NCBI GenBank assembly: GCA_032595675.1
Contig: JAVQMD010000004.1
Coordinates: forward strand, 53,903-117,902
Direction: 5' to 3'
DNA: 64,000 bases
Source: Candidatus Electrothrix rattekaaiensis
GTDB taxonomy: Bacteria; Desulfobacterota; Desulfobulbia; Desulfobulbales; Desulfobulbaceae
This document shows, one piece after another, positions 20,905 through 32,431 of this stretch. The position numbers were made by a program, and so were the translations under genes. Position 1 is the first letter of the stretch. The number at the start of each line of letters is the position of its first letter. Below the pieces are notes generated by a model. The model was given only the letters and a program-made list of their open reading frames with translations. It was not told the DNA's origin and searched no databases.

Positions 20905-23900
20905 TCATTTAATCTTGTATCTCGACAATCCGGTTCCAGCTGAAATCAATCGGCCCATGATAACGTTTTCCTTCAGACCGTCCAGTGTATCCACCCTTCC
21001 GGCCATTGCCGCATTGGTCAAGACCTTGGTTGTCTCCTGGAACGAAGCCGCTGAAATAAATGAGTCCGTGGATAATGATGCCTTTGTTACCCCTAATAAC
21101 TGGGGCTCAGCAGAGGCGGGCTGCATGCCCTCATCCATGACCCGTCTGTTCTCATCGTAAAACATCCATTTTTCCGTGAGCTGATCAAGCATAAATTTGG
21201 TATCGCCCGGGTCGGTAATCCTTACCCGCTTCAACATCTGGCGAACAATGGTTTCAATATGCTTGTCATTGATTTTAACGCCTTGGAGACGATAAACTTC
21301 CTGGATCTCATCAACAAGAAATTGTGCAAGCTCTTCCTCGCCTTTGATCCGCAGGATGTCGTTAGGAAGAATAGATCCATCCATCAGAGCATCACCGGCC
21401 TTGACATAATCACCCTCATGAACGGTAACATGCTTTGCTTTCGGAACCAGATATTCTCTCTGCTCGCCGGTTTCCGGGGTGACAACAACCCGGCGCTTCC
21501 CTTTGAGTTCTTTCCCAAAGCTGATGCGACCGTCAATTTCCGTAACAATGGCCTGCTCCTTGGGTTTTCTTACCTCAAAGAGTTCCGCAACCCTTGGCAG
21601 ACCGCCTGTAATATCCTTGGTCTTGGTGGTTTCACGCGGAATCTTTGCGACAACAGTACCTGCCGTGACCTCCGCCCCCTCATCCACCGAAATAATTGAT
21701 CCGACCGGCAAGGGATAACGGGCCTCGTGCTCAACCTCAGGCAGCTTAACAGTCCGACCGCGACCGTCCTTCAAAGAAATTCTCGGGCTGGAGTGTTTAG
21801 CGGTTGTGGCGTGAATAATGACCCTGGACACCTTGCCGGTAACCTGATCCACACGCTCCTGCATGGTGTCGCCCTCAATGATATCGCCGTACTTGATCCG
21901 ACCCGGGGCTTCAGCAACAATGGGAATAGCAAAGGCGTCCCAATCGGCAATCACGGTGCCGGGATCAACTTTGGCACCGTCGGCTACGCGTATTTCCGCA
22001 CCGTAAGGAACAGAAAAACGCTCTCGATTCACATCCTGGTCATCAACAACGGTAATTTCCGCATTCCGGTTCATAACCACCTCGAACCCGGCGGCATTGG
22101 TTACCGAATGCAACTCCTTGTAGCGCACGAACCCGCTACGCTGGCTGCGGATTTCAGCCTGTTCAACGGATCGGCTGGCTGTACCGCCGATATGAAAGGT
22201 CCGCATGGTCAGCTGAGTACCGGGTTCACCGATGGACTGGGCAGCGATAATACCGACCGCCTCACCGATATTCACCATATGGCCGCGTCCAAGGTCACGA
22301 CCATAACATTTGGCGCAAACTCCGCGCCGCGATTCGCAGGTCAGTACCGAACGAATTCTCACCCTGTCAATACCGGCGGCTTCAATGGCTTCAACTTTCT
22401 CTTCCGTGATTTCGTCATCCATCTCCACGATAATTTCACCGGATTGCGGATCAACAATGTCGTCACTTGCCACCCGGCCCAGTATGCGCTCACCGATACG
22501 GACAATAACTTCACCGCCGTCCAGCAGAGGCTCTGCAACAGTGTAGCGCATGGTGCCGCAGTCCTTCTCCACAATCGTGGAATCCTGGGCAACATCCACC
22601 AATCGTCTGGTCAGATAACCGGAGTTCGCTGTTTTCAGCGCGGTATCCGCAAGACCTTTCCGAGCACCATGGGTGGAAATAAAATACTCTAGTACGGACA
22701 GACCTTCCCGAAAATTCGCTTTAATCGGCGTTTCAATAATAGCACCGGAAGGTTTCGCCATCAAACCACGCATACCCGCCAGCTGCCTGATCTGATCCTT
22801 TGAACCACGAGCACCGGAGTCAGCCATGATGTAGACCGAGTTGAAGCTCTTGAGCTCCTGAACCTGACCTTTTCCGTCCGGGACATAATCCACAGACATC
22901 TCTTCCATCATTTCCTGGGTAATCTTATCTGTGGCTTTTGACCAGATATCAACAATCTTATTATACTTCTCGCCATCAGTAATCAGGCCGTCCGAATACT
23001 GTTCATCAACCTCAGCCGCCTTGCGCTCGGACTCTTCAACAAATTCCTCTTTGTTGACTGGAATCTTCATATCATTAATGCAGATGGAAATCCCCGCCTG
23101 TGTGGCCTGCTCATAGCCCAAATCTTTCAGACGGTCGGCAAGAATAACCGTATCTTTGGTTCCGGCATGACGGTAGGTATAATCCACCAGGAAACCCAGC
23201 TCTTTCTTGGAGAGTTCTTTATTGACCACAGCAAAAGGAATACTTTCCGGCAGCAACTCACCGACGAGAATTCTCCCGATTGTTGTATCTACCAACGCGC
23301 CCTTTAACCGAACCTTGACTCGGGCTTGAAGATGGGCCGCCCCGTGATCATAGGCCATCCGGGCTTCAGCAGGAGAACCGAAGATCATGCCTTCACCGGC
23401 AACAGCGTAGCGCTCTCTGGTCATATAATAGAGACCGAGGACAATATCCTGACTTGGTATAATGACCGGGCTACCGCTGGCCGGAGACAGGATATTATTG
23501 GTGGACATCATCAGAACCCTAGCCTCAACCTGAGCCTCCACCGACAGGGGGAGATGCACCGCCATCTGATCGCCGTCAAAGTCAGCGTTAAAGGCAGAGC
23601 AGACCAAAGGATGGAGCTGAATAGCCTTGCCTTCTATGAGAACAACCTCAAAGGCTTGCATACCGAGCCTATGCAGAGTCGGTGCGCGGTTCAGAATAAC
23701 AGGGTATTCGCGAACGATGTCATCAAGGACATCCCAAACCTCTTTTGCGCCCTTTTCCACCATCTTACGGGCACTTTTAATAGTTGTTACATACCCTAAC
23801 GTCTCAAGCTTATTATAAATAAAGGGCTTGAACAACTCCTGAGCCATTTTCTTGGGCAGACCGCATTGATGCAGACGCAGATGAGGACCAACCACAATAA

Positions 23901-24960
23901 CGGAACGACCAGAGTAGTCAACACGCTTACCCAACAGGTTCTGGCGAAAACGCCCCTGCTTTCCTTTGAGCATGTCAGACAGCGACTTAAGCGGACGTTT
24001 ATTTGGTCCAGTAATGGTACGACCTCGTCGTCCATTATCGAAAAGGACGTCAACAGCCTCTTGCAGCATCCGTTTTTCATTTCGAATAATGATATCCGGT
24101 GCATCCAGCTCCAGCAAACGCTTCAGGCGGTTATTGCGGTTAATGACCCGACGATACAAATCGTTCAGATCAGAGGTCGCAAATCGACCTCCTTCCAACG
24201 GCACCAGAGGACGCAGATCCGGAGGCAGAACAGGGACCACTTCCAGGATCATCCATTCTGGACGATTACCGGAATCACGAAATGCTTCAGCAACATTCAA
24301 ACGCTTGCCAAGCTTAGTACGTTTGGTAACAGAACCAGTTTCCTTCATCTCCCTGCGCAACTGTGTCGACAGTTCAACAAGATCCAGCTCCTTGAGCATA
24401 TCACGAATTGCTTCGGCACCGATACCGACCTCAAATTCCCCAGGAAATTGCTCCAGTGCCTCCTGATACTGTTCCTCATTGAGCAAAGTTCCAGGCGGGA
24501 TACTCTCCACCTCGGAGCGAACAACCGCATAGGACTCAAAGTACAGTATCCGTTCCATCTCTTTGAGGGTCATATCCAGTATTGACCCGATCTTCGTGGG
24601 CAATGACTTGAGAAACCAGATATGCGCAACAGGAGCGGCTAATTTAATATGACCGAGGCGCTCTCGCCGAACCTTGGACTGAATAACCTCAACACCGCAT
24701 TTTTCACAGACCACTCCCCTGTGCTTCATGCGTTTATACTTTCCGCAATTACACTCGTAATCCTTAACAGGCCCGAATATCTTGGCGCAGAATAATCCGT
24801 CCCGTTCCGGCTTAAAGGTACGGTAGTTAATAGTCTCAGGCTTTTTCACTTCACCATGGGACCACTCAAGTATCTTTGCCGGTGACGCAAGGGAAATTTT
24901 AACCTTGTCAAAAACAAGCGGTCCTTTCGGCTTGTTAAAAAAGCTGAACAGTTCTTCCAC
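20905..24960 (-). CDS. rpoC: DNA-directed RNA polymerase subunit beta-prime
   Basis: The 1351-residue subunit holds the catalytic NADFDGDQ motif at residues 458-465 (Mg-binding D460, D462, D464), the N-terminal zinc site [19 protein letters not shown], and the second zinc site with [16 protein letters not shown]. The bridge and trigger regions ([20 protein letters not shown]) are intact. It is co-oriented with rpoB 100 bases upstream. GC content is above that of the neighbouring ribosomal genes. Confidence 0.98.
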   Translation of the reverse strand: MEELFSFFNKPKGPLVFDKVKISLASPAKILEWSHGEVKKPETINYRTFKPERDGLFCAKIFGPVKDYECNCGKYKRMKHRGVVCEKCGVEVIQSKVRRERLGHIKLAAPVAHIWFLKSLPTKIGSILDMTLKEMERILYFESYAVVRSEVESIPPGTLLNEEQYQEALEQFPGEFEVGIGAEAIRDMLKELDLVELSTQLRREMKETGSVTKRTKLGKRLNVAEAFRDSGNRPEWMILEVVPVLPPDLRPLVPLEGGRFATSDLNDLYRRVINRNNRLKRLLELDAPDIIIRNEKRMLQEAVDVLFDNGRRGRTITGPNKRPLKSLSDMLKGKQGRFRQNLLGKRVDYSGRSVIVVGPHLRLHQCGLPKKMAQELFKPFIYNKLETLGYVTTIKSARKMVEKGAKEVWDVLDDIVREYPVILNRAPTLHRLGMQAFEVVLIEGKAIQLHPLVCSAFNADFDGDQMAVHLPLSVEAQVEARVLMMSTNNILSPASGSPVIIPSQDIVLGLYYMTRERYAVAGEGMIFGSPAEARMAYDHGAAHLQARVKVRLKGALVDTTIGRILVGELLPESIPFAVVNKELSKKELGFLVDYTYRHAGTKDTVILADRLKDLGYEQATQAGISICINDMKIPVNKEEFVEESERKAAEVDEQYSDGLITDGEKYNKIVDIWSKATDKITQEMMEEMSVDYVPDGKGQVQELKSFNSVYIMADSGARGSKDQIRQLAGMRGLMAKPSGAIIETPIKANFREGLSVLEYFISTHGARKGLADTALKTANSGYLTRRLVDVAQDSTIVEKDCGTMRYTVAEPLLDGGEVIVRIGERILGRVASDDIVDPQSGEIIVEMDDEITEEKVEAIEAAGIDRVRIRSVLTCESRRGVCAKCYGRDLGRGHMVNIGEAVGIIAAQSIGEPGTQLTMRTFHIGGTASRSVEQAEIRSQRSGFVRYKELHSVTNAAGFEVVMNRNAEITVVDDQDVNRERFSVPYGAEIRVADGAKVDPGTVIADWDAFAIPIVAEAPGRIKYGDIIEGDTMQERVDQVTGKVSRVIIHATTAKHSSPRISLKDGRGRTVKLPEVEHEARYPLPVGSIISVDEGAEVTAGTVVAKIPRETTKTKDITGGLPRVAELFEVRKPKEQAIVTEIDGRISFGKELKGKRRVVVTPETGEQREYLVPKAKHVTVHEGDYVKAGDALMDGSILPNDILRIKGEEELAQFLVDEIQEVYRLQGVKINDKHIETIVRQMLKRVRITDPGDTKFMLDQLTEKWMFYDENRRVMDEGMQPASAEPQLLGVTKASLSTDSFISAASFQETTKVLTNAAMAGRVDTLDGLKENVIMGRLISAGTGLSRYKIK

Positions 24961-25061
24961 GAAGATTACCCTCCCCTGTTAATGCCGCAGCAGTATGCCT
25001 GCCGCTTTCAAAATCATAATCTATAAATGCTCGGTTGCTACGTTACTGCCTGTGCGTTCTG

Positions 25062-28000
25062 TTAATTATCATCCGTCGATAACAGTTCAACATTCAGACA
25101 AAGCCCTTTCAATTCTTTTACCAGAACGTGGAAGGACTCGGGCAAGCCAGCATCAAGGAAATTATTGCCCTTGACAATCTTCTCATACATTGAGGTTCTT
25201 CCTTCAACATCATCAGATTTGACGGTAAGAAATTCCTTCAAGGTATACGCAGCACCATACGACTCCATAGCCCAGACCTCCATCTCTCCGAGTCGCTGCC
25301 CGCCGAACTGAGCCTTTCCGCCCAAAGGCTGCTGCGTGACCAGGGAGTACGGTCCTGTGGAGCGAGCATGAATCTTATTATCTACCAGATGGTGCAACTT
25401 GAGCATATACATAACACCGACTGTCACCTTATTATCAAACTTATCTCCGGTAAGACCATCGTACAAAGTGGATTGTCCTACCTCGTCCACTCCGGCTTCT
25501 ATGAGCATGTTACGTATCTCCGCCTCTGTGGCACCATCAAAGACCGGTGTGGCCATATGAATGCCGTGGCCGTACTTTCGTATCTTATCAATCAGCTCAT
25601 CATCCGAGAGGCCGTCGGTTATTGCGGTATACTCCTCCTCGGAGTAAATTGTCTGGAGGCGATCCTTGACCTGCTCAACCTCAAAAGCAAGGGCCAGCTT
25701 TTGGATCTGCTCCCCTAGGCGTTTAGCCGCAAAACCGAGATGACACTCCAGTACCTGCCCGACGTTCATACGCGAGGGAACACCCAGCGGATTCAGGACC
25801 ACATCAACAGTGGTTCCATCGGCAAAAAAAGGCATATCCTCTTCTGGCAGCAGTCTGGAAACTACACCCTTATTTCCATGCCGTCCGGCCATCTTATCGC
25901 CCACAGCCAACTTACGCTTGGTGGCGACATAGATCTTCACCATCTTGACGACCCCCGGAGGCAGATCATCACCTTTTTCCATCCTCGCGACAATACCTTC
26001 ATAGCGTTCGCGAACGGCTTGAGCTTGACGGGAGTAGTTATTAAAAACATTCTCCAGATCATCCTCGTATTTAGCCCTTTCTGAAAAATCAAGGCCGCGC
26101 AGCTGATCAAACTCCACTGCATCCAGACTTTCTTCAGTTATTTTTTTGCCAAGAGGAAGGATCACATGCCCTTCTGCATCAAGGATGTCCTTTTTCGCTG
26201 TCCGGTTCACTATCAGGTCGCATAATTTTCTCCGAACCCCATTTTTCAGGCTGCTGAGCTCAGCCTCAATATCCCGATTCAGGCGGCTGACTTCCTGTTC
26301 CTCAATCATCAGACTGCGCTCGTCTTTATCTACGCCTTTGCGAGAAAAGACCTTTGCGTCAATAACCACACCCTCTACACCGGGAGGTACTCTCAGCGAC
26401 GTATCCTTTACATCGCCTGCTTTTTCCCCGAAAATAGCCCGTAGAAGTTTTTCCTCAGGTGACAGCATAGTCTCCCCTTTCGGGGTTACCTTACCGACCA
26501 GCATATCGCCAGCATGAATCTCCGCACCGATCTGAATAATTCCCGAGTCGTCAAGATTGCGCAGAGCCTCATCGCCTACATTCGGAATATCACGAGTTAT
26601 GTCTTCCTTGCCCAATTTTGTGTCACGAGCCACCACATCAAATATCTCAATGTGTACCGAGGTAAAGGTATCCTCTTTGAGCAGACGCTCATTAATCAGA
26701 ATGGAGTCCTCAAAGTTGTACCCGCGCCAAGGCATAAAAGCGATGGTCACATTTTTTCCCAGAGCAAGCTCACCCATCTCGGTGGAAGGGCCATCCGCCA
26801 GCACATCGCCTTTTTTCACCCGCGTACCGGGCAAAACCAGCGGCTTCTGGTTAAAACAGGTATTCTGGTTTGTCTTTTTATACTTTGAAAGGCGGTAGAC
26901 ACCGATTCCGGTATCAAATCCGGCTGTGCCTGGCTCATCGTAACGAATCACCACCCGGTTAGCATCAACCTCCTCCACCACGCCGTCACCGCCAGCCAAC
27001 AGACAGGCTCCTGAATCCTGAGCCAAATTTTTCTCAACCCCTGTTCCGACAAGGGGAGAGGCCGGTTTAAGGAGCGGTACGGCCTGACGCTGCATATTGG
27101 ATCCCATCAAGGCCCGGTTGGCATCGTCATTTTCCAAGAAGGGTATCAAGGAAGCTGCAACAGAAACCAGCTGATTCGGGGCAATATCCATCGCCGTTAC
27201 TTCATCAGAAGAAACCGTCACAACCTCGCCGTCCATGCGAGCAATTAATGTGTCGTCAATAATCGTTCCATCTTCACCCACATGGATATTGGCCGGAGCA
27301 ACCACATTGCCCTGCTCCTGAAGAGCAGTGTAATCTCTAATTTCATTTGTGACCTTACGATCCTCAACCACGCGGTAGGGGGACTCAATAAAGCCGTAGG
27401 CATTTACCTTTGCATAGGTTGCCAACGACACTATAAGTCCAATATTCGGCCCTTCCGGTGTCTCAACCGGACAAATACGCCCGTAATGGGTGGGATGGAC
27501 GTCCCGTACCTCAAAACCGGCCCGTTCTCGGGTCAAACCACCCGGTCCCAATGCAGACAGACGCCGCTTATGGGTCACCTCGGAAAGGGGGTTGGTTTGG
27601 TCCATAAACTGAGAGAGCTGCGAGGTGGCAAAAAACTCTTTCACCGCAGAGGTCACCGGCTTAGGATTCACCAAATCATGGGGCATCAGGGTTTCAACTT
27701 CCTGAAGATTCATCCGCTCCTTGATCGCCCGTTCCATACGAACAAGCCCCATCCTATACTGGTTTTCGCAGAGCTCACCGACTGTGCGTACCCGACGATT
27801 ACCGAGATGGTCAATATCATCACCCTCACGCAGCTCATCCTTGAGTCGAACCAGATGCTTCACACCGAGAACGATATCTTCCTTGGTCAAGGTGCGATGC
27901 TCTATCGGCGTATCAAGACCAAGCTTAGAGTTGATCTTGTAACGTCCTACAACGGAAAGATCATAGGTGGCCGGATCATAGAAAAGCTTATTAAAAAACT

Positions 28001-29150
28001 CCTGAGCAATTTCAACAGTGGGAGGACTGGAAGGCCTGAGTCGTCGATAAATCTCAATCAAGGCTTGATCGCCATCCTTAACTTTATCAACGGCTAAGGT
28101 TTTCCTAAAAGCTTCAGAAATGCTTACATTATCTATAAAGAGAACCTCAAAACTGGCGATATTATTCGCCCGTATGGTTTCAATCAGTTCTTCGGTCAGC
28201 CGGTCATTGCATTTGGCCAAAACTTCTCCGGTTTCAGGATGAAGCAGATCAATGACCAATACCCGATCAAGAATTTCTTCAGCAGAAAATTCTACGGACT
28301 CTATACCAGCCTTTACAATTCTTTTCGCTAGGGCCTTAGAAATTTTTCTCCCTTTTTTCCCAAGCACTTCTCCATCTGCCGGATTCACCAAATCCGAGGT
28401 CAGACGCTGACCAATAAAAGTTTCCGGCTGAAACAGAATTCTAAAACCGCTTTCCGTCACTTGAACAGTATCTATGGGATAAAATTCGCGCAGCAACTCC
28501 TCATCTGTGTAACCGAGAGCTCTGAGCAAGGTCGTCACCGGAAGCTTACGCCTTCTGTCGATGCGAACATGCAGAACATCTTTTATATCAAATTCAAAAT
28601 CTAGCCATGAACCACGCACCGGAATAATCCGAGCGGAATACAGGCGTTTATTTGAAATATGGGATTTTCCATTATCATGGGTATAAAAAAGTCCCGGAGA
28701 TCGCTGAAGCTGATTAACAATAACACGCTCTGTTCCGTTTATTATAAACACACCATCATCGGTCATCAGTGGAAGCGAGCCAAGAAAGACTTCCTGCTCC
28801 TTAATGTCGCGGACGGTCTGAACGCCGGTCTCCTCATCAATCTCAAAGGTGATCAGACGGACGGTTATTTTGACAGGGACCTCATAGGTCATCCCTCGTT
28901 CGATACACTCGGAGACAGTATATTTATGCTCTCCAAAGGAATAATTCACAAACTCCAAGGTACAGAGTCCGTTGAAATCGCTAATCGGAAAAATATTTTT
29001 AAAAATCGCCTGCAGACCAATTTCTTCACGCTGAGATGGATCAACATTCATCTGCAGAAAACGGTCATAGGAGTGCCGCTGCATAGCAATAAGATGCGGT
29101 GGTTCTACAAGCTTGCGTGTTTTGGCAAATCCCTTGCGTACTCTTTTCAT
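25062..29150 (-). CDS. rpoB: DNA-directed RNA polymerase subunit beta
   Basis: From the ATG at 29150 (GAGGGG 4-5 bases upstream) the protein is 1362 residues and opens MKRVRKGFAKTRKLVEPPHL. A GTG 24 codons earlier is in frame but has no ribosome binding site. The rifampicin region (SQLSQFMDQTNPLSEVTHKR) carries the usual sensitive residues, and GDKMAGRHGNKGVVS is intact. Beta forms the other half of the active-site cleft with beta-prime. It follows rplL across a hairpin at 29268-29305. Confidence 0.98.
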   Translation of the reverse strand: MKRVRKGFAKTRKLVEPPHLIAMQRHSYDRFLQMNVDPSQREEIGLQAIFKNIFPISDFNGLCTLEFVNYSFGEHKYTVSECIERGMTYEVPVKITVRLITFEIDEETGVQTVRDIKEQEVFLGSLPLMTDDGVFIINGTERVIVNQLQRSPGLFYTHDNGKSHISNKRLYSARIIPVRGSWLDFEFDIKDVLHVRIDRRRKLPVTTLLRALGYTDEELLREFYPIDTVQVTESGFRILFQPETFIGQRLTSDLVNPADGEVLGKKGRKISKALAKRIVKAGIESVEFSAEEILDRVLVIDLLHPETGEVLAKCNDRLTEELIETIRANNIASFEVLFIDNVSISEAFRKTLAVDKVKDGDQALIEIYRRLRPSSPPTVEIAQEFFNKLFYDPATYDLSVVGRYKINSKLGLDTPIEHRTLTKEDIVLGVKHLVRLKDELREGDDIDHLGNRRVRTVGELCENQYRMGLVRMERAIKERMNLQEVETLMPHDLVNPKPVTSAVKEFFATSQLSQFMDQTNPLSEVTHKRRLSALGPGGLTRERAGFEVRDVHPTHYGRICPVETPEGPNIGLIVSLATYAKVNAYGFIESPYRVVEDRKVTNEIRDYTALQEQGNVVAPANIHVGEDGTIIDDTLIARMDGEVVTVSSDEVTAMDIAPNQLVSVAASLIPFLENDDANRALMGSNMQRQAVPLLKPASPLVGTGVEKNLAQDSGACLLAGGDGVVEEVDANRVVIRYDEPGTAGFDTGIGVYRLSKYKKTNQNTCFNQKPLVLPGTRVKKGDVLADGPSTEMGELALGKNVTIAFMPWRGYNFEDSILINERLLKEDTFTSVHIEIFDVVARDTKLGKEDITRDIPNVGDEALRNLDDSGIIQIGAEIHAGDMLVGKVTPKGETMLSPEEKLLRAIFGEKAGDVKDTSLRVPPGVEGVVIDAKVFSRKGVDKDERSLMIEEQEVSRLNRDIEAELSSLKNGVRRKLCDLIVNRTAKKDILDAEGHVILPLGKKITEESLDAVEFDQLRGLDFSERAKYEDDLENVFNNYSRQAQAVRERYEGIVARMEKGDDLPPGVVKMVKIYVATKRKLAVGDKMAGRHGNKGVVSRLLPEEDMPFFADGTTVDVVLNPLGVPSRMNVGQVLECHLGFAAKRLGEQIQKLALAFEVEQVKDRLQTIYSEEEYTAITDGLSDDELIDKIRKYGHGIHMATPVFDGATEAEIRNMLIEAGVDEVGQSTLYDGLTGDKFDNKVTVGVMYMLKLHHLVDNKIHARSTGPYSLVTQQPLGGKAQFGGQRLGEMEVWAMESYGAAYTLKEFLTVKSDDVEGRTSMYEKIVKGNNFLDAGLPESFHVLVKELKGLCLNVELLSTDDN

Positions 29151-29267
29151 GATCCCCTCTTGTATACTATCTGCAAAATTCAGCTTTATCAACGAGTTGA
29201 ATCCTATCCATAACTCTTCCACACCATCGTAGGATACAAATTAAATCGCTGGCCGGTCCACAAACGC

Positions 29268-29305
29268 AGTAACGCCACGAGGGAGACTTCCCCCATAGCG
29301 TTACT
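29268..29305 (-). promoter_or_regulatory. Stem-loop between rplL and rpoB
   Basis: AGTAACGC and GCGTTACT form a perfect 8-bp stem enclosing a smaller GGGAG/CTTCCC-type hairpin. There is no T tract. In E. coli the rplL-rpoB gap holds a partial terminator and an RNase III site that sets the ribosomal protein to polymerase ratio; this hairpin is in the same place, so a like role is inferred. Confidence 0.5.
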
Positions 29306-29360
29306 AAATAACATCCTGACTGACAAATACTCTCAGCCACAAACAGCTGAAGCTGTCCGG

Positions 29361-29744
29361 TTACTTGATTTCCACAGTACCACCTACGGCTTCAATCTTT
29401 GCTTTGATATCTTCGGCTTCTTCCTTGGTTACTCCTTCTTTGATCGGAGCAGGTACAGCTTCTACCAGGGCTTTCGCCTCTTTAAGGCCGAGTGCGGTAA
29501 TCCCGCGCACTTCTTTAATAACCTTGATTTTCTGATCACCGGTAACCGTCAGGACAGCATCAAACTCTGTCTGCTCGGCAGCTGCTCCACCTGCTCCACC
29601 AGCATCACCAGGCATTGCAGCCATGGCAACCGGGGCAGCTGCGGAAACACCGAATTTCTCTTCCAGTCCTTTTACGAGTTCAGCGACCTCAAGAAGGGTC
29701 ATTTTCTCTACAAGTTCTATTACCTGTTCAGTAACTTCAGACAT
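29361..29744 (-). CDS. rplL: 50S ribosomal protein L7/L12
   Basis: The 127-residue acidic protein has the N-terminal dimerisation helices ([20 protein letters not shown]), an Ala/Gly/Pro hinge near residues 38-56, and the C-terminal factor-binding domain ([20 protein letters not shown]). It forms the flexible stalk with L10. It lies between rplJ and rpoB. Confidence 0.98.
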   Translation of the reverse strand: MSEVTEQVIELVEKMTLLEVAELVKGLEEKFGVSAAAPVAMAAMPGDAGGAGGAAAEQTEFDAVLTVTGDQKIKVIKEVRGITALGLKEAKALVEAVPAPIKEGVTKEEAEDIKAKIEAVGGTVEIK

Positions 29745-29774
29745 TTTTCATTCCTCCAGATATAAAAAAATAGC

Positions 29775-30293
29775 TTAATTTTCTTTCTGATCTTTTATCG
29801 CCTGCAGCGCATAGACCAAATTACTCGGTGCAGCATTCAATGTGCGGACAAGTTTTGTCGGTAGTGCAGCAAGTACGCCGCACAACTGACCAAGCAATTG
29901 CTCTTTACTGGGCAGTTTTGACAGAGCAATCACGTCATCGGCACTCAGCATTTTTCCTTCAAAAATTGCTGAACGCACAACCAGTGCCTCATTTTCCTTT
30001 GAAAAATCAGCTAAGGCTTTCGCTGATCCCACAGGCTCGTCAAAACTCACCGCGACTGCTGTCGTACCAGTGAAGTCCTGCGTTAACCCCTCAAATTCTG
30101 TACCCTGTACAGCCAGTTTAAGAAGGGTATTCTTGGCAACCTGAATCTGCCCTCCCTGCTCACGCAGAGAGACACGAAGTTGCTCAAATTCAGTTACTTT
30201 TAATCCGCGGTAATCAGCTACTACTGCGAACTTGGCATTGGCAAAGGTATCTTTCAGCTCATCTACCTTTTTCGCCTTACTTTCGCGATTCAA
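29775..30293 (-). CDS. rplJ: 50S ribosomal protein L10
   Basis: The 172-residue stalk base protein has VVADYRGLKVTEFEQLR and VAKNTLLKLA, typical of L10. The start is a TTG at 30293, supported by a strong TAGGAGGTG site 6 bases before it; no ATG nearby fits. L10 with L7/L12 represses its own mRNA by binding the leader upstream, and a match to that leader is present at about 30405-30480. Confidence 0.97.
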   Translation of the reverse strand: MNRESKAKKVDELKDTFANAKFAVVADYRGLKVTEFEQLRVSLREQGGQIQVAKNTLLKLAVQGTEFEGLTQDFTGTTAVAVSFDEPVGSAKALADFSKENEALVVRSAIFEGKMLSADDVIALSKLPSKEQLLGQLCGVLAALPTKLVRTLNAAPSNLVYALQAIKDQKEN

Positions 30294-30404
30294 CTGTTAC
30301 ACCTCCTAGAAATTAGGCACGGGATTGTCGCAGAACAACAGGAATGAAATGTGTTATTAATTCTTTCCGAACGCAAAAAGCGAACATAATACGTTTGAAA
30401 GGAA

Positions 30405-30480
30405 TTCACTGGTCTCGGCTGGCAACCTAATGATTATTAAACAGAACTGTACCTGCTATCTTTGACCGTCCCAAGCTATA
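30405..30480 (-). ncRNA. L10 leader (ribosomal protein autoregulatory mRNA structure)
   Basis: On the minus strand the segment AGATAGCAGGTACAG, a short variable loop, then TAGGTTGCCAGCCGAGACC matches the pattern of the bacterial L10 leader, in which the AGCAGGT arm pairs with the CCUGCCGAG-like arm and a kink-turn binds L10(L12)4. It lies 110-190 bases upstream of rplJ, inside the 300-base rplA-rplJ gap. The exact ends are approximate. Confidence 0.6.
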
Positions 30481-30545
30481 AAAACAACCTTACTCTCAAC
30501 TCTTGTTAGGAAAATAATTACTTTCCATCTTCAAAACATAATAAT

Positions 30546-30586
30546 TTCACTCCGCCGCCCCAATTACCTGGAAAAAGAGGAGTGAA
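30546..30586 (-). promoter_or_regulatory. Stem-loop just after rplA
   Basis: TTCACTCC and GGAGTGAA form a perfect 8-bp stem around a 25-base loop, starting 8 bases after the rplA stop codon. It is followed by ATTATTATG, not a clear T tract, so it looks more like a processing or partial termination element than a full terminator. Confidence 0.45.
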
Positions 30587-30593
30587 GAATGAA

Positions 30594-31301
30594 CTAGGCC
30601 TTGATTAAGGCACGAACCTGCATTGTGTCAACCTTAACACTAGGCCCCATAGTACTTGACAGGCTTATTGATCGGAGATATATCCCCTTACTTGTCGAGG
30701 GCTTCAGCTGTATCAATTTATCAACAAAATGTGCAATATTTGCTACCAGCTTGTCAGATCCAAATGAACGCTTACCGATCAAAGCATGAATCACCCCTGC
30801 CTTATCAGACTTAAAATCTACTTTTCCCTTTTTTGTTTCCTGAACAACGCGCTCAATATCAAAGGTAACAGAGCCGAGCTTGGCATTGGGCATCAAGTTT
30901 CTCGGTCCTAAAACACGACCGATCTTGCCCACTTCACCCATCATGTCAGGAGTGGCTATTGTTTTATCAAACTCCAGCCAACCTTCTTTAATTTTGTTCA
31001 CCAAGTCCTCAGAGCCAGCATAATCAGCACCAGCAGCCAAGGCTTCCGCCTCTTTCTCACCTTTAGCAAAAACAAGAACACGCACATCCTTGCCTGTACC
31101 ATTGGGCAGGATCACTGAGGAACGAACCATTTGGTCTGCGTGCCGGGGATCAATGCCCAAGCGAACCGCAACATCAACAGATTCATCAAATTTCGCACAG
31201 CTGTTTGCAAGCAAGAGATTCACTGCCTCTTCCAAAGAGTAGTGCGTTTCTCTATCAATCGCCTCAGCTGCTTTTCGGTACTGCTTACCATGTTTCGGCA
31301 T
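30594..31301 (-). CDS. rplA: 50S ribosomal protein L1
   Basis: The 235-residue protein has the [22 protein letters not shown] stretch (early part), the [16 protein letters not shown] signature near residues 130-145 and [18 protein letters not shown]1 forms the mobile L1 stalk that helps release E-site tRNA and commonly represses rplKA translation. It lies between rplK and the L10 leader. Confidence 0.98.
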   Translation of the reverse strand: MPKHGKQYRKAAEAIDRETHYSLEEAVNLLLANSCAKFDESVDVAVRLGIDPRHADQMVRSSVILPNGTGKDVRVLVFAKGEKEAEALAAGADYAGSEDLVNKIKEGWLEFDKTIATPDMMGEVGKIGRVLGPRNLMPNAKLGSVTFDIERVVQETKKGKVDFKSDKAGVIHALIGKRSFGSDKLVANIAHFVDKLIQLKPSTSKGIYLRSISLSSTMGPSVKVDTMQVRALIKA

Positions 31302-31392
31302 AATTAACCTCTATTTGTCTCCCACATCTTTCCAAAGGATCTTTCAAAAACAGACGTGGTACAAACGAAAAATATATTCGGTATAAACTGAC

Positions 31393-31818
31393 TCAGTCAA
31401 GAACTGTGATTCCGCAACTCCGAGCAGTTCCTTCAACAATTTTCATTGCCTGCTCGACACTGTATGCGTTTAAATCCGGCATCTTGAGCTCAGCAATTTC
31501 TTTAATCTTATCTCTTCCGATCTCAGCAACACGCTCTTTTTTGGGGTTACTGGACCCTTTCTGCAAGCCAACAGCTTTAAAAAGCAGCACAGATGCAGGC
31601 GGAGTCTTTGTAATAAAACTAAAGGACCGATCATTATAAACTGTAATAACAACAGGAATAATCATATCACCTTCTGACTGGGTCTTCGCATTGAAGGCCT
31701 TACAGAAGTCCATGATATTTACGCCGTGCTGACCTAAAGCAGGTCCTACCGGGGGAGACGGGTTGGCCTTTCCAGCCGGTATTTGCAGCTTTATGTATGA
31801 TTGAATTTTTTTTGCCAT
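31393..31818 (-). CDS. rplK: 50S ribosomal protein L11
   Basis: The 141-residue protein contains [20 protein letters not shown] with the proline-rich thiostrepton-binding face, and the C-terminal domain ending [13 protein letters not shown]11 forms the GTPase-associated region and is needed for RelA activation. It lies between nusG and rplA. Confidence 0.98.
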   Translation of the reverse strand: MAKKIQSYIKLQIPAGKANPSPPVGPALGQHGVNIMDFCKAFNAKTQSEGDMIIPVVITVYNDRSFSFITKTPPASVLLFKAVGLQKGSSNPKKERVAEIGRDKIKEIAELKMPDLNAYSVEQAMKIVEGTARSCGITVLD

Positions 31819-31850
31819 GATTCACTCCTCCACGGACCTACCTGGAGTTT

Positions 31851-32417
31851 TTAATTATTGCTTACCTGCATGTACTCAAGCTCAACCGGAGTTGAACGCC
31901 CAAAGATAGAGACCATAACTCGAACTCTGCCTTTATCAGGAAAAACCTCGTCAACCGTTCCCTCAAAATTTGCAAAAGGACCTTCAGTCACGCGAACTAT
32001 ATCACCAACCTCAAAAACTACCTTGGGTATTGGCTTCTCAGCACCTTCCTCTATGCGCATGATAATTTTATTCGCTTCCTGCTCGGTTAACGAAGGAATC
32101 AGCTTATAAACTTGACCACCAGCAGCTGCTCCCTGACCACTGTTCACACCGACAAAACCGGTAACGCGTTGGGTTTCCATAACCGTGTGCCAGGAATGCT
32201 CATTCATTTCCATTTGCACCAGTATATAGCCGGGAAAAAACTTACGCTCAGAAGTTTTTCGCTCTCCCTTAACCATCTCGACGACCTGTTCAGTGGGAAC
32301 CAGAATGTCACCAAAAAAATCCCCTTGACCAGCCTGCCTGATATTATCTTCAAGCGTCGCTTTAACCTTCACCTCAAAACCGGTATGAGTGTGAACTATA
32401 TACCATTTCTTTGCCAT
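31851..32417 (-). CDS. nusG: Transcription termination/antitermination factor NusG
   Basis: The 188-residue factor has the NGN domain ([20 protein letters not shown]) and the C-terminal KOW domain ([19 protein letters not shown]). NusG binds RNA polymerase and links it to ribosomes through S10 or to Rho. It is slightly longer than E. coli NusG (181). It lies between secE and rplK. Confidence 0.98.
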   Translation of the reverse strand: MAKKWYIVHTHTGFEVKVKATLEDNIRQAGQGDFFGDILVPTEQVVEMVKGERKTSERKFFPGYILVQMEMNEHSWHTVMETQRVTGFVGVNSGQGAAAGGQVYKLIPSLTEQEANKIIMRIEEGAEKPIPKVVFEVGDIVRVTEGPFANFEGTVDEVFPDKGRVRVMVSIFGRSTPVELEYMQVSNN

Positions 32418-32431
32418 GATACGCCTAATGC

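Noticed and set aside
22000-28000. Many long open frames on the plus strand opposite rpoC and rpoB
   Set aside because: They mirror the codon structure of the polymerase genes and show no family motifs.
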